Shown here: in pieces, positions 37,682 through 46,284 of the stretch
Layout of the letters: every line of letters begins with the position of its first letter
How positions within the stretch are numbered: the stretch's first letter is position 1
Source: Flavobacterium azizsancarii
GTDB lineage: Bacteria; Bacteroidota; Bacteroidia; Flavobacteriales; Flavobacteriaceae
Direction of reading: 5' to 3'
NCBI RefSeq assembly: GCF_027980145.1
Contig: NZ_JAMZNK010000003.1
Span: forward strand, 124,001-188,000
DNA: 64,000 bases
Program-made: the position numbers and the translations under genes
The notes under the pieces: model-generated
Seen by the model: only the letters and a program-made list of their open reading frames with translations
Databases searched by the model: none
What the model was told of the DNA's origin: nothing

Positions 37682-37774
37682 ATTTTAGCCCTGCTTTTCG
37701 ATTCTTTCGAGAAGCTTTTTCCTGCGTTCTACTAAGAGAATGCCGGTTACTTTTTTAAAATTTATAGTATTAAA

Positions 37775-39943
37775 ATGAAGAAAATATATCTCATCCTATT
37801 CCTTATAGGACAATGTGTGATAGCACAAAATAAAACAGAAAAAGACACCACAAAATCACAAGAACTGGACAATGTTTTTATAACAGCCAACAGAACTGCC
37901 ACTTTACGCAAAGAAACTCCTGTTGCCATTAGCAAAATAACTGCTAAAACCATTAATGAAACTAAAGCGACGGCCGTTTATGAGATCATCAATAAAACTC
38001 CTGGAGTTCTAATGGTCAACTTAGGAAACGAACAGCACATGATGTCGATTCGCCAGCCTATGACTACAAACGCCTATTATTTGTATTTGGAAGATGGTTT
38101 ACCAATTCGGCCAATGGGAATTTTTAATCATAATGCTTTATTAGAAATCAATCAATTTAATTTACAAAGTATCGAAGTTGTCAAAGGCCCCGTTTCGTCT
38201 TTGTACGGACCTGAAGCTGTTGGCGGAACAATCAATTTAATTTCACTAAAACCACCTGTTGATCCGGAATTTAAATTTGGAGTTCAGGCTGACAATTACG
38301 GTTACAGAAGATTTCAGGCTGCCGGTGGAGCAACAATCGGGAAAGTTGGTTTTCATATCGCCGGAATTTCAAGCTTGCAGGAAAATGGCTGGATGACCTA
38401 TTCTGATTATAACAAAGACAACCTGAATGCCAGAATCGATTACAACATCTCTTCTTCTACCCGATTGATCAGTAATACCATGTACGGAAAATATTTTTCT
38501 GACATGAGCGGAACCGTAAATGAAGATTCATTTAATAACAGAACTTATCAAAGCACATCTAATTTTACCTATAGAAAATCTCAGGCTTTACGAACACGAT
38601 TAACACTGGAACATGACTGGAACCCTAATTCCAGCAGTTACATTACAGGGTATTTACGAGACAATAAATTAGGACAAAATCCTTCGTACGGAATTAGATG
38701 GAGCCCAACCGTAAACCCAACAACTGCAAAAGGCGAAGTCAACTCGAATAATTTTAAAAGTTACGGCGCCATTGGTCAACACACTCAAAAGTTTGATTTT
38801 TTGAATACAAAATTAGTCGCCGGAGCATTATATGATTATTCTCCTGTAACTTATTGGTCATACGTTATCGATCTAAAAGCTAATCTAAATCCTGGAGAAG
38901 TCGGAAAACAAACTGTCGATTCATATGGAATTATTGCAGAACATCCGGACTCAAAATTAGCAGATTATACTGCTGATATTTTCAATAGTGCGGCTTACGC
39001 CCAATTTAGCTTTAGCCCGATAGAGAAATTAGTAATCACAATTGGCGGTCGTTATGATAATATGAAAGTGAATTACGAAAATGCCCTTGACAATTCTACC
39101 GGAAGTAAACTTTATGACAAAATGACTTTTAAAGCCGGAGCCAATTACAACCCGTTTGAATTCGCCGGTTTTTATGGGAACTATTCACAAGGTTTTGCAC
39201 CTCCCGGAATTACATCCATTTTTAGAACTAAACCCGGAACCGGAGGAACAACCGGAGTTCCTGCTGATTTTTATTATAATCTGGAACCTGCTACTTTCGA
39301 CAATTATGAAGTGGGCGGATGGTTTTCTTTCTTTCAAAACAAATTAAATTTTGATTATGCTTTCTATTATATGGAAGGAAAAAATGAACTTTTAAACATT
39401 AAACTGGCAGATAATTCAACTGATTATCGATCAGCAGGAGAAACACGTCATAAAGGGATTGAGTTTGGAGCTTCGTACCGTCCTTCAAAACAATTCAACA
39501 TTCGTTTTGGCGGAACTTATGCACAACACACTTATATCGATTTTAAACTTTCTGACAAACCAACCGATCCTGTTCAGGATTTAAACGGAAAAGACATGCC
39601 AGCAGCGCCAAAATGGTCCGGAAATTCTGAGGTAAGTTATTACCCAAACTGGCTTCCTAATCTTAGAACTTCTGTAGAATGGCAGCTTGTTGGCAGCTAT
39701 TACCAAGATCAGATTAATAGCATAAAATACAGTGGCTACAATATATTCAACGTCAGAGTAGGTTATCAATGGAAATCTATCGAGATATACGGAAACGTAT
39801 TGAATTTAACGGACAAATTATATGCTTACAATGTTTCAAGAGCCAATACAGCAAACGCTCAACCCACTTATACAGCAGCTGCACCAAGAACTTTTGTGTT
39901 TGGAATTCAGTATAATTTTTCATTAAAAAAATACAAATTATAA
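37775..39943 (+). CDS. TonB-dependent receptor, probably for copper
   Basis: The 722-residue protein has a signal peptide (ends VIAQ), a plug domain and a 22-strand-type barrel. Plug motifs are ELDNVFITANRTA, IEVVKGPVSSLYGPEAVGGTINLI and the preceding NEQHMMSIRQPM (His88, Met89, Met90, Met96), which replaces the usual IRG-type box. Pseudomonas OprC also uses Met/His residues to bind copper, so the Met-rich plug fits a copper receptor. It lacks an N-terminal carboxypeptidase-like domain. The locus context gives the substrate guess; iron chelates remain possible. Confidence 0.88.
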   Translation: MKKIYLILFLIGQCVIAQNKTEKDTTKSQELDNVFITANRTATLRKETPVAISKITAKTINETKATAVYEIINKTPGVLMVNLGNEQHMMSIRQPMTTNAYYLYLEDGLPIRPMGIFNHNALLEINQFNLQSIEVVKGPVSSLYGPEAVGGTINLISLKPPVDPEFKFGVQADNYGYRRFQAAGGATIGKVGFHIAGISSLQENGWMTYSDYNKDNLNARIDYNISSSTRLISNTMYGKYFSDMSGTVNEDSFNNRTYQSTSNFTYRKSQALRTRLTLEHDWNPNSSSYITGYLRDNKLGQNPSYGIRWSPTVNPTTAKGEVNSNNFKSYGAIGQHTQKFDFLNTKLVAGALYDYSPVTYWSYVIDLKANLNPGEVGKQTVDSYGIIAEHPDSKLADYTADIFNSAAYAQFSFSPIEKLVITIGGRYDNMKVNYENALDNSTGSKLYDKMTFKAGANYNPFEFAGFYGNYSQGFAPPGITSIFRTKPGTGGTTGVPADFYYNLEPATFDNYEVGGWFSFFQNKLNFDYAFYYMEGKNELLNIKLADNSTDYRSAGETRHKGIEFGASYRPSKQFNIRFGGTYAQHTYIDFKLSDKPTDPVQDLNGKDMPAAPKWSGNSEVSYYPNWLPNLRTSVEWQLVGSYYQDQINSIKYSGYNIFNVRVGYQWKSIEIYGNVLNLTDKLYAYNVSRANTANAQPTYTAAAPRTFVFGIQYNFSLKKYKL

Positions 39944-39950
39944 AAATTGA

Positions 39951-40033
39951 ACCATTAAGATATTACGGTTCATTAAGCCAAAACTTAATTTTCCTTAATC
40001 TCTTAATGGTAAAAAAATCATTTTAATCTGTAG
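39951..40033. repeat. Inverted repeat ACCATTAAGA / TCTTAATGGT with ATTTTAATCTG tail
   Basis: Arms at 39951-39960 and 40001-40010 pair exactly. A unit of the TTTAATCTG family follows at about 40018-40030. Confidence 0.6.
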
Positions 40034-40065
40034 CAAAAAAATAGGTAAATCATAAAAACTCAAAT

Positions 40066-41661
40066 ATGAGCAAAGAAATAAAAGACAAGAAATCTAAAAA
40101 GAAAGATTCAAAGTTTGTCAAGAAAATAAAACAGCACATGTACAAATGGCATCGTACGATTGGTTTAATTACCATCGTTCCTGTTATTTTCTGGACACTA
40201 TCAGGTTTGATGCATCCGTTTATAGCGCATTTTTTTAAACCTGAAATTGCACACGAAAAACTCGAAGCACAGATAGTCGATAAAACTCAATTGAAGTTTT
40301 CGATTCAGGAAGTTTTACAGAAAAATGAACTCACGCAATTCAAAAATTTCAGAATCGTTACCTTCAATAATAAAACCTATTATCAGCTGAAAACTATAAT
40401 TGGCGAATTATGGTATTTTGATGCATCTACAGCTGAAAAACTTGAAAACGGAGATCAAAAATATGCCGAGTGGCTTTCGCGTTATTTCCTCGATGACCAA
40501 AAAAGTCCTTTAAAAAACAGTGAAGTTGTAACGGAATTTACTTCGCAATACAAATATGTAAACCGTTATTTACCGGTTTACAAACTCAGTTTTGATCGCC
40601 CTGACAATATGCAGGTTTATGTAGAAACATCATCAAGTAAATTGGCAACTTATAACCCGACTTCAAGACAGGCTTTTATCTGGTTTTTTGACACGTTTCA
40701 TAATTGGTCGTTTATCGATGCAATATCAAACAATAGTATCCGAATTATTACAATGATTTTCTTATTATCTATCATTGGATTTTCTGCCTTAAGCGGAATT
40801 TTAATCTATGGTTTATTATGGAAACAATTCAAAAAAACAGATAGTTTACAACCTAAAAAAGGTCTTAGAAAATACCATCGCCAAATTGGAATTTGGATTT
40901 CACTATTTACTCTGACATTTGCTTTTAGTGGAGCGTATCACGCCACAACAAAATGGAATCCATATACTTTATCGCAAATGATTTACGAACCTACATTTGT
41001 AACTAAAGAAATTCCGGTTGCGAACAACGATCTTGATTTAGACTGGAGTCGTTTTCAAAATGTGAGTATTATTACGCTAAACGACACGACCTATTATCGC
41101 TGCCAATTGCTTGAAAAGCAAAAATTCAAATCATCTAAATTAGATTCGAATTCAAAATGGAATAAAAAAGATGATCCAAAATCTGAGGTAGTCTATATTA
41201 ATGCTTCAACCAATAAAGTTGCACCAAATCTGGACTTTCAATATGCGGAGTTTTTAGCTTATTATTTTACAGATGGCGCTCCAAAAGCTGCCTGTTGCGA
41301 AATGGACCAAACTTCAGATGAACCTCATGTATCTTTGGAAAATTCAAAACTATTAGATTCTAAACTCTTAACTGATTTTAATAGTCGCGAATATGGCTTT
41401 GTCAACAAAAGATTACCCGTGATAAAATTAGCTTATGACACTCCCGAAAAAACAACTTATTATATTGAAACTTCAACTTCAAGATTGGCTGCCGTAGTTA
41501 AAAATTCGGATATGGTCGAAGGCTATTCTTTTGCAATTCTACACAAATTCTTATTTATGGATTGGGCAGGAAAAAACATTCGGGATCTAACAATGGTTTT
41601 AGCCGCCTTAACTATTTTGATTGTAAGTATTTTGGGGTTTATTTTATTCCTGAAGAAATAA
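40066..41661 (+). CDS. PepSY-domain membrane protein, putative metal reductase
   Basis: The 531-residue protein has four membrane segments (about 33-55, 225-252, 274-292 and 508-529) and two PepSY-type soluble parts between them. HR motifs at the inner membrane start (WHRTIGLITI; YHRQIGIWIS) are typical of the PepSY_TM family, which includes periplasmic ferric-siderophore reductases. The second loop carries AACCEMDQTSDEPH (Cys410, Cys411, Met413, His421), an unusual soft-metal motif. It follows the TonB receptor and may reduce Cu(II) or receive the metal. Confidence 0.8.
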   Translation: MSKEIKDKKSKKKDSKFVKKIKQHMYKWHRTIGLITIVPVIFWTLSGLMHPFIAHFFKPEIAHEKLEAQIVDKTQLKFSIQEVLQKNELTQFKNFRIVTFNNKTYYQLKTIIGELWYFDASTAEKLENGDQKYAEWLSRYFLDDQKSPLKNSEVVTEFTSQYKYVNRYLPVYKLSFDRPDNMQVYVETSSSKLATYNPTSRQAFIWFFDTFHNWSFIDAISNNSIRIITMIFLLSIIGFSALSGILIYGLLWKQFKKTDSLQPKKGLRKYHRQIGIWISLFTLTFAFSGAYHATTKWNPYTLSQMIYEPTFVTKEIPVANNDLDLDWSRFQNVSIITLNDTTYYRCQLLEKQKFKSSKLDSNSKWNKKDDPKSEVVYINASTNKVAPNLDFQYAEFLAYYFTDGAPKAACCEMDQTSDEPHVSLENSKLLDSKLLTDFNSREYGFVNKRLPVIKLAYDTPEKTTYYIETSTSRLAAVVKNSDMVEGYSFAILHKFLFMDWAGKNIRDLTMVLAALTILIVSILGFILFLKK

Positions 41662-41692
41662 AATAAATCTCGTAAAGTCCAAAGTTTTATTG

Positions 41693-41790
41693 TTTCACGC
41701 AGATTTAAAAAGATTTAAGCGGATGCTCGCAGATTTATATAATTCTAAATCAAAATAAAATCTGCCTAAATCCGCAGAATCTGCGTGAAA
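41693..41790. repeat. Inverted repeat, TTTCACGCAGATT / AATCTGCGTGAAA
   Basis: The left arm begins at 41693 and the right arm ends at 41790. Intervening AGATTTA words repeat the period. The next 130 bases to the convergent TrmH gene show nothing further. Confidence 0.75.
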
Positions 41791-41923
41791 TAATCCTTTG
41801 AATCTTTCTAATCTTTAGTCTTAAATATACAATTTGCCACTTCGCTCCCACTAACTATCGGGATTGCGATATTAAATCTACAATTATTACCAGCGTGTCA
41901 AGCAAAAGTTTTTTCTTAACAAC

Positions 41924-42586
41924 TTATCGAGGATTTTCCTCAAAATATCTCGCTTCAATTCGTTTAATATCTTTTATCGAATTCTTGGCCCACGCCAAAC
42001 GTTTTTCCAGAATTTCATCGTCTGATAAATGCCAGTCGATATCTGATTTTTGTAATCTGTTTGTTAAGTTCTGAATGATAATAGCCGCGGAAACAGAAAT
42101 ATTTAAACTCTCTGTAAAACCAACCATTGGAATTTTAAGAAAACCATCTGCTTTTTCTAATATTTCTTCTGACAATCCGTCTCTTTCTGTTCCAAAAAAT
42201 AAAGCACTTGGTTTTGTAATATCAAAATCTTCCAAGAGACAATCATTTTCATGAGGTGTAGTCGCAATTATTTGATAACCCTGATCTTTTAAAGTTGAGA
42301 TACAATTGGTAACTGAATCGAACTGATTAATGTCTACCCATTTTTGGGCGCCCATTGCGATTTCTTTATCGATTTTTTTTCCGTAACGCTGCTCGATTAC
42401 ATTTAGCTCCTGAATTCCAAAAACCTCACAACTACGCATAACAGCACTTGTATTGTGCATCTGAAAAACATCTTCTACAACAACTGTAAAATGCTTGGTA
42501 CGGCTGCCAAGTACTTTTAAGAATCTTTCTTTGCGGTTATCAGTCAGTATATTTTCAAGGAAAGCGAGGTAATCTAAATCAATCAT
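41924..42586 (-). CDS. TrmH-family RNA 2'-O-methyltransferase
   Basis: The 220-residue protein is a SPOUT-fold methylase: VVEDVFQMHNTSAVMRSCEVFG (motif 1 Asn and Arg), ALFFGTERDGLSEEIL (motif 2) and IPMVGFTESLNISVSAAI (motif 3). Length and motifs fit TrmH, which makes Gm18 in tRNA with SAM. It lies downstream of a 128-residue exported protein gene and may be read from the same transcript as the sulfotransferase cassette. Confidence 0.9.
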   Translation of the reverse strand: MIDLDYLAFLENILTDNRKERFLKVLGSRTKHFTVVVEDVFQMHNTSAVMRSCEVFGIQELNVIEQRYGKKIDKEIAMGAQKWVDINQFDSVTNCISTLKDQGYQIIATTPHENDCLLEDFDITKPSALFFGTERDGLSEEILEKADGFLKIPMVGFTESLNISVSAAIIIQNLTNRLQKSDIDWHLSDDEILEKRLAWAKNSIKDIKRIEARYFEENPR

Positions 42587-42638
42587 TATATTCGTGTTTG
42601 CCGCAAAAATACGTTATATACAAATAATTGGTATTGCT

Positions 42639-43025
42639 TTACTTTGATTTTTTATCGAAAACAGCATCTAAAACATCATGCAAAATGGCTTCTCCAAATG
42701 TTTTCTCTTTTTTTTGATCTGGATAAATTGGTTCTCTTTCCTGATTACTCATTTGTCTTCTAAGTAATAAATTGGTATTTGTAAAAGAATAATATTTCTG
42801 GGATTCAATTTTAATGGGATTAAAACCAGGTTTAGGATTGTAAATAGAAAACTGAACAGGAGAATTTATATATTTTTGATAATCTACAGAATAATCATCA
42901 TACTTTGAAAATTGAAAATTTGCAATAGTGTTGTTGTTGCTAAATGAAATGCTTTCATTAGTTTTAACTTGAGCGAATAAAAAACCTGTTGCAAAAAAGA
43001 TCAGCAATAAAAATAACTTTTTCAT
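42639..43025 (-). CDS. Hypothetical exported protein
   Basis: The 128-residue protein has a signal peptide (MKKLFLLLIFFATGFLFAQ). The mature part is polar and carries no recognised domain (SFSNNNTIANFQFSKYDDYS, FGEAILHDVLDAVFDKKSK). It lies 38 bases after the sulfotransferase gene and 52 before the TrmH gene, so it may be part of their operon. Function unknown. Confidence 0.6.
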   Translation of the reverse strand: MKKLFLLLIFFATGFLFAQVKTNESISFSNNNTIANFQFSKYDDYSVDYQKYINSPVQFSIYNPKPGFNPIKIESQKYYSFTNTNLLLRRQMSNQEREPIYPDQKKEKTFGEAILHDVLDAVFDKKSK

Positions 43026-43063
43026 TGGATAAAAATAAGATAAAAAGTAAGAAAAAGACCTAA

Positions 43064-44023
43064 TTACGAAGTAATAAATTCATTATCCCATTTTTTATAC
43101 AAAGCAATAAGCTTTTTAAAATCAATTTGTAAATCTTCATCTTTATATGAATCGCCTGTAAAAATGGCATTGTCATTTTTCGAATGTTTCTTTAGACGTT
43201 CATACATTTTATCAAGTTCAGTTGCACCATAATCAACCTTAATATAGGATATGAATTTTTCGATAACATTTTTCATTCCTTCGTTATAATTAAGTCTTAC
43301 AACATTTTGATCTATGTCGTAAAAGTCCAGAAAACCTTGAAAATATTTCTCTAAAACCAGCACTCTGTATTGCTGAAAACTAATTTCATTAATTTCTACA
43401 GCTGTTATTCCAAAAACATCCGAAGGCAATAAATTGGGAATCATGTGCATTCCTGCCATTTTTTGATGTGATTTTAAAACCTCTATTGGATTTCTGTAAA
43501 GTAAAGCAAAAGGTGTTTCAGGGAAAATTGATCTTAGATAATCGACATTAAAAATATGCCAGGCATCGAGTTTTATAATTAAATGTTGCTGTTCCGGAAA
43601 TCTTTTTTGACCCAATAATTTTATTACTGACTTTATTAGCAGTGTTTTTTCATCCCAACTAAAATGATCACTTCTTAAAATTTGATCAATAATTGGCGCT
43701 TCTGAAATCATAATATTTTCAGAAGAAGTTGCCAAAGATTGACTCAACATCGTAGAACCACATCGGGAAACGTGAAAAACCAACGATTTTAATTCGACCG
43801 AAATTAATTCATTAGACCAATCTCTAAGGTTTTCTAAAATGCTAACTGCTTTAAATGGTTTTGAATTGTAAGTATGGCTCTTGCACTTTGCAATCGTTTC
43901 ATCAAAAAACGGATCGTCATATTTTAGGTCTGCCAGATACAGCCATTCAAAATAAATCTCGTTATCTTTTTCGATTAACTTAATCGGGATCCAGTTTAAA
44001 AGCGGATGATTTATATTTTCCAT
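43064..44023 (-). CDS. Sulfotransferase-family protein
   Basis: The 319-residue protein has the PAPS-binding loop VSRCGSTMLSQSL near residue 85, with the expected Arg-x-Gly-Ser-Thr core. A 3'-phosphate-binding-like LLYRNPIEVLKSHQKMAG follows near 175-195. Such enzymes transfer sulfate from PAPS to hydroxyl or amine groups. Upstream, 9 bases away, is an Asp/Asn hydroxylase-like oxygenase, and before it an APS kinase that would make PAPS. The acceptor is unknown. Confidence 0.82.
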   Translation of the reverse strand: MENINHPLLNWIPIKLIEKDNEIYFEWLYLADLKYDDPFFDETIAKCKSHTYNSKPFKAVSILENLRDWSNELISVELKSLVFHVSRCGSTMLSQSLATSSENIMISEAPIIDQILRSDHFSWDEKTLLIKSVIKLLGQKRFPEQQHLIIKLDAWHIFNVDYLRSIFPETPFALLYRNPIEVLKSHQKMAGMHMIPNLLPSDVFGITAVEINEISFQQYRVLVLEKYFQGFLDFYDIDQNVVRLNYNEGMKNVIEKFISYIKVDYGATELDKMYERLKKHSKNDNAIFTGDSYKDEDLQIDFKKLIALYKKWDNEFITS

Positions 44024-44032
44024 TTGATGATT

Positions 44033-44716
44033 TTATTTTGATTGTAGATCTGCAATAATTTTAGCCCCGGCTTCTGATGGATTTCTGGAAAGTTCTGCAA
44101 TTATTTGTTGCTTTACTACATATGAATATTCATTTTTACCCGAAGACGCATTTATATCAAAACCCATTTCCGTAAATAATTGATCTGACCAATCGTTTCT
44201 TATACAGTCTAGTGTAAAATGAATGCGCGGTTCTGAACTCCTGTTTTCTACACTATGCAGAAGCTGAAAATTGGCATACCAGCACTCGCCCATTTTCATT
44301 GGAACACGCTTTTTATCTACATAAAAAAATACATTATCGTTGGTTATAATAGGTATATGAATTCTAAAAAAACCGTCTTCATAGGATGTATCATTATCCA
44401 TATGCTCTTTAATTTCGCTTTGAGGATCTAATCGAAGTAATCTGACAGCTTCCTTTTCGCATTGAAACCAATCCATAATTTCTTTAAAATAATGGCAGCG
44501 ATCCAGCAAATTGGTATTATAATATGCTTTGTTTGGGAAAGACGTAATATCATTTATTAAACCGGATTGTGATCTAAGAGAAACACTTGTCCATTTTCCC
44601 TCGTATCGATTAGTATTAAAATGCGGTGTCCATAAATCATTTTCGCAGATCACAAGATCTTCTTGCAATTTATCTATTGAAAAAGAAATGGGAAGTTGAC
44701 TTGAAGAGGCATTCAT
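44033..44716 (-). CDS. Aspartyl/asparaginyl beta-hydroxylase domain protein
   Basis: The 227-residue protein is a 2-oxoglutarate/Fe(II) oxygenase of the AspH type. It has EHMDND (His105 with a nearby Asp), IHIPIITNDNVFFYVD, GECWYANFQLLHSVEN (His154) and EPRIHFTLD (Arg164 for 2-oxoglutarate). Bacterial members hydroxylate peptides or small molecules. It sits between the APS kinase and sulfotransferase genes with gaps of 26 and 9 bases, so hydroxylation followed by sulfation of one product is a plausible joint role. Confidence 0.82.
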   Translation of the reverse strand: MNASSSQLPISFSIDKLQEDLVICENDLWTPHFNTNRYEGKWTSVSLRSQSGLINDITSFPNKAYYNTNLLDRCHYFKEIMDWFQCEKEAVRLLRLDPQSEIKEHMDNDTSYEDGFFRIHIPIITNDNVFFYVDKKRVPMKMGECWYANFQLLHSVENRSSEPRIHFTLDCIRNDWSDQLFTEMGFDINASSGKNEYSYVVKQQIIAELSRNPSEAGAKIIADLQSK

Positions 44717-44742
44717 ATACTAAAGGATTTAATTATTTAAAA

Positions 44743-45267
44743 CTAAGATAAATTACTAATGATAAAACTATAAAGTCTATTAGTAGAAAAAATTTCCGTT
44801 TCGACATCTGTTTTTAAAACTAAATCTGCATTTGATGGAATCTCAAAAACATCGCTTATTCCTGTAAAATGGCTAATTTTATTAGGGTCATTATCTGGCA
44901 ACAAAGCTTGCTTATACAATCCTTTTGGATCTCGTTTAATCAGGTTACTTATGGAACAATCTAAATATACGGTTCTCACAAACTCATAGGTTCTTAACTC
45001 ATTGCGCAGACTTTCATAAGGATTAATCACCGACATTAAAACGATGGTATCTTCTCTAACAAAGTTTTGCGCTACATTAAACAAACGTCTGATATTTTCG
45101 CATCTGTCTTCTCTGGAAAATCCTAAGTCCCTGCAAATCGTTTTACGATAAACATCTCCATCAACGATTTCGACTTTATAACTTTTATCTAATAATAAAT
45201 GCCGAACATTTTGAGCTAATGTTGTTTTACCAGCACCTGATAATCCCGTAAACTGTATTAGAATCAT
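44743..45267 (-). CDS. cysC: Adenylylsulfate (APS) kinase
   Basis: The 174-residue protein starts with the P-loop FTGLSGAGKTTLAQ. VEIVDGDVYRKTICRDLGFSREDRCENIRR and the INPYESLRNELR segment follow, all diagnostic of APS kinase. It phosphorylates APS to PAPS, the sulfate donor. No ATP sulfurylase (CysDN) or PAPS reductase is in the window, which supports use of PAPS for sulfation, not for sulfur assimilation. The C-terminal region (LYKQALLPDNDPNKISHFTGI) is somewhat longer than in E. coli CysC. Confidence 0.9.
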   Translation of the reverse strand: MILIQFTGLSGAGKTTLAQNVRHLLLDKSYKVEIVDGDVYRKTICRDLGFSREDRCENIRRLFNVAQNFVREDTIVLMSVINPYESLRNELRTYEFVRTVYLDCSISNLIKRDPKGLYKQALLPDNDPNKISHFTGISDVFEIPSNADLVLKTDVETEIFSTNRLYSFIISNLS

Positions 45268-45426
45268 TGAAAGTTTTATTTTGCTTTACTCGATAATAAA
45301 AATAAACATTTTGTAAGACTCTTACAACAAGTATAATTACGCTTTTATTATCTGCAAAAAATCAAAAGTTAAAATGTGCCTTTAGATACATAATATTTAT
45401 AATCACTAGATTTTTGATATTCGCAG

Positions 45427-45478
45427 GCGTGCCGCGGATACACAACAAAACGATAACTATTGGGTACGTACGGCACGC
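45427..45478. repeat. Inverted repeat GCGTGCCG / CGGCACGC
   Basis: Exact 8-base arms at 45427-45434 and 45471-45478 flank a 36-base interior, in a 315-base gap (45268-45582) between divergent genes. The rest of the gap is AT-rich and shows no other gene. Confidence 0.6.
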
Positions 45479-45582
45479 TAAACCCATTCCATTTTTTATT
45501 TTTACGATAATTAGTGCCTAACAGAACAAAGTATAGTGTTTCATTCTTTTATTCCCTATTTTTATCTTTTTAATGGAATAAA

Positions 45583-46284
45583 ATGAAAAAGAAATTGGTT
45601 GTTTTAACCGGAGCCGGTATAAGTGCCGAGAGTGGCATAAAAACATTTCGCGACAGTGATGGTTTATGGGAAGGTCATGATGTAATGGAAGTGGCAACTC
45701 CTGAGGGTTGGCATAAAAACCAAGAATTGGTTTTGGACTTTTACAACAAAAGGAGACAACAGCTCAAAGAAGTAAAACCTAATTTAGGACATCAAATTTT
45801 AGCCGAATTAGAGCGCGATTTTGATGTTCATATTATAACCCAAAATGTTGATGATTTGCACGAACGTGCCGGAAGTACAAAAGTTTTGCATTTGCACGGA
45901 GAATTACTAAAAGTAAGAAGTACGCAAAATCGGGATTTAATCCTTGATTGGAACGATGATTTATACACTGGTGATCTTGATGAAAACGACCATCAGTTGC
46001 GACCTCATATTGTTTGGTTTGGTGAAGATGTTCCTGCGCTTGAAGAAGCAATCGAAATTACCGAAACCGCTGATTATTTTGCCGTAATTGGTACTTCTTT
46101 GCAAGTATATCCGGCAGCGGGTTTAATTTCGTACACTTATAGCATTACACCCGTTTTCTATATTGACCCCAAACCTATTGCAATCCCAAACATTCAGAAT
46201 AAAGTCGAAGTTATTGCAAAACCTGCATCTGAAGGCGTTGCTATTTTAAGAGAAAAACTATTAGAAATCGAAAAAACAATATGA
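45583..46284 (+). CDS. cobB: Sir2-family NAD-dependent deacylase lacking cysteines
   Basis: The 233-residue protein has GAGISAESGIKTFRD, TQNVDDLHERAGS and the catalytic HLHGE. FYNKRR near residue 55 fits the Tyr-x-x-Arg pair of class III (desuccinylase-type) sirtuins. The protein contains no Cys, so the four-Cys zinc site of most sirtuins is absent. It removes acyl groups from lysines with NAD. Its stop overlaps the next gene's ATG by 4 bases (ATGA), so the two are coupled. Confidence 0.9.
   Translation: MKKKLVVLTGAGISAESGIKTFRDSDGLWEGHDVMEVATPEGWHKNQELVLDFYNKRRQQLKEVKPNLGHQILAELERDFDVHIITQNVDDLHERAGSTKVLHLHGELLKVRSTQNRDLILDWNDDLYTGDLDENDHQLRPHIVWFGEDVPALEEAIEITETADYFAVIGTSLQVYPAAGLISYTYSITPVFYIDPKPIAIPNIQNKVEVIAKPASEGVAILREKLLEIEKTI

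Noticed and set aside
44743..45267. Assimilatory sulfate reduction cluster
   Set aside because: Only the APS kinase is present; there is no CysD/N, CysH or CysI/J, and the neighbours are a sulfotransferase and an oxygenase.
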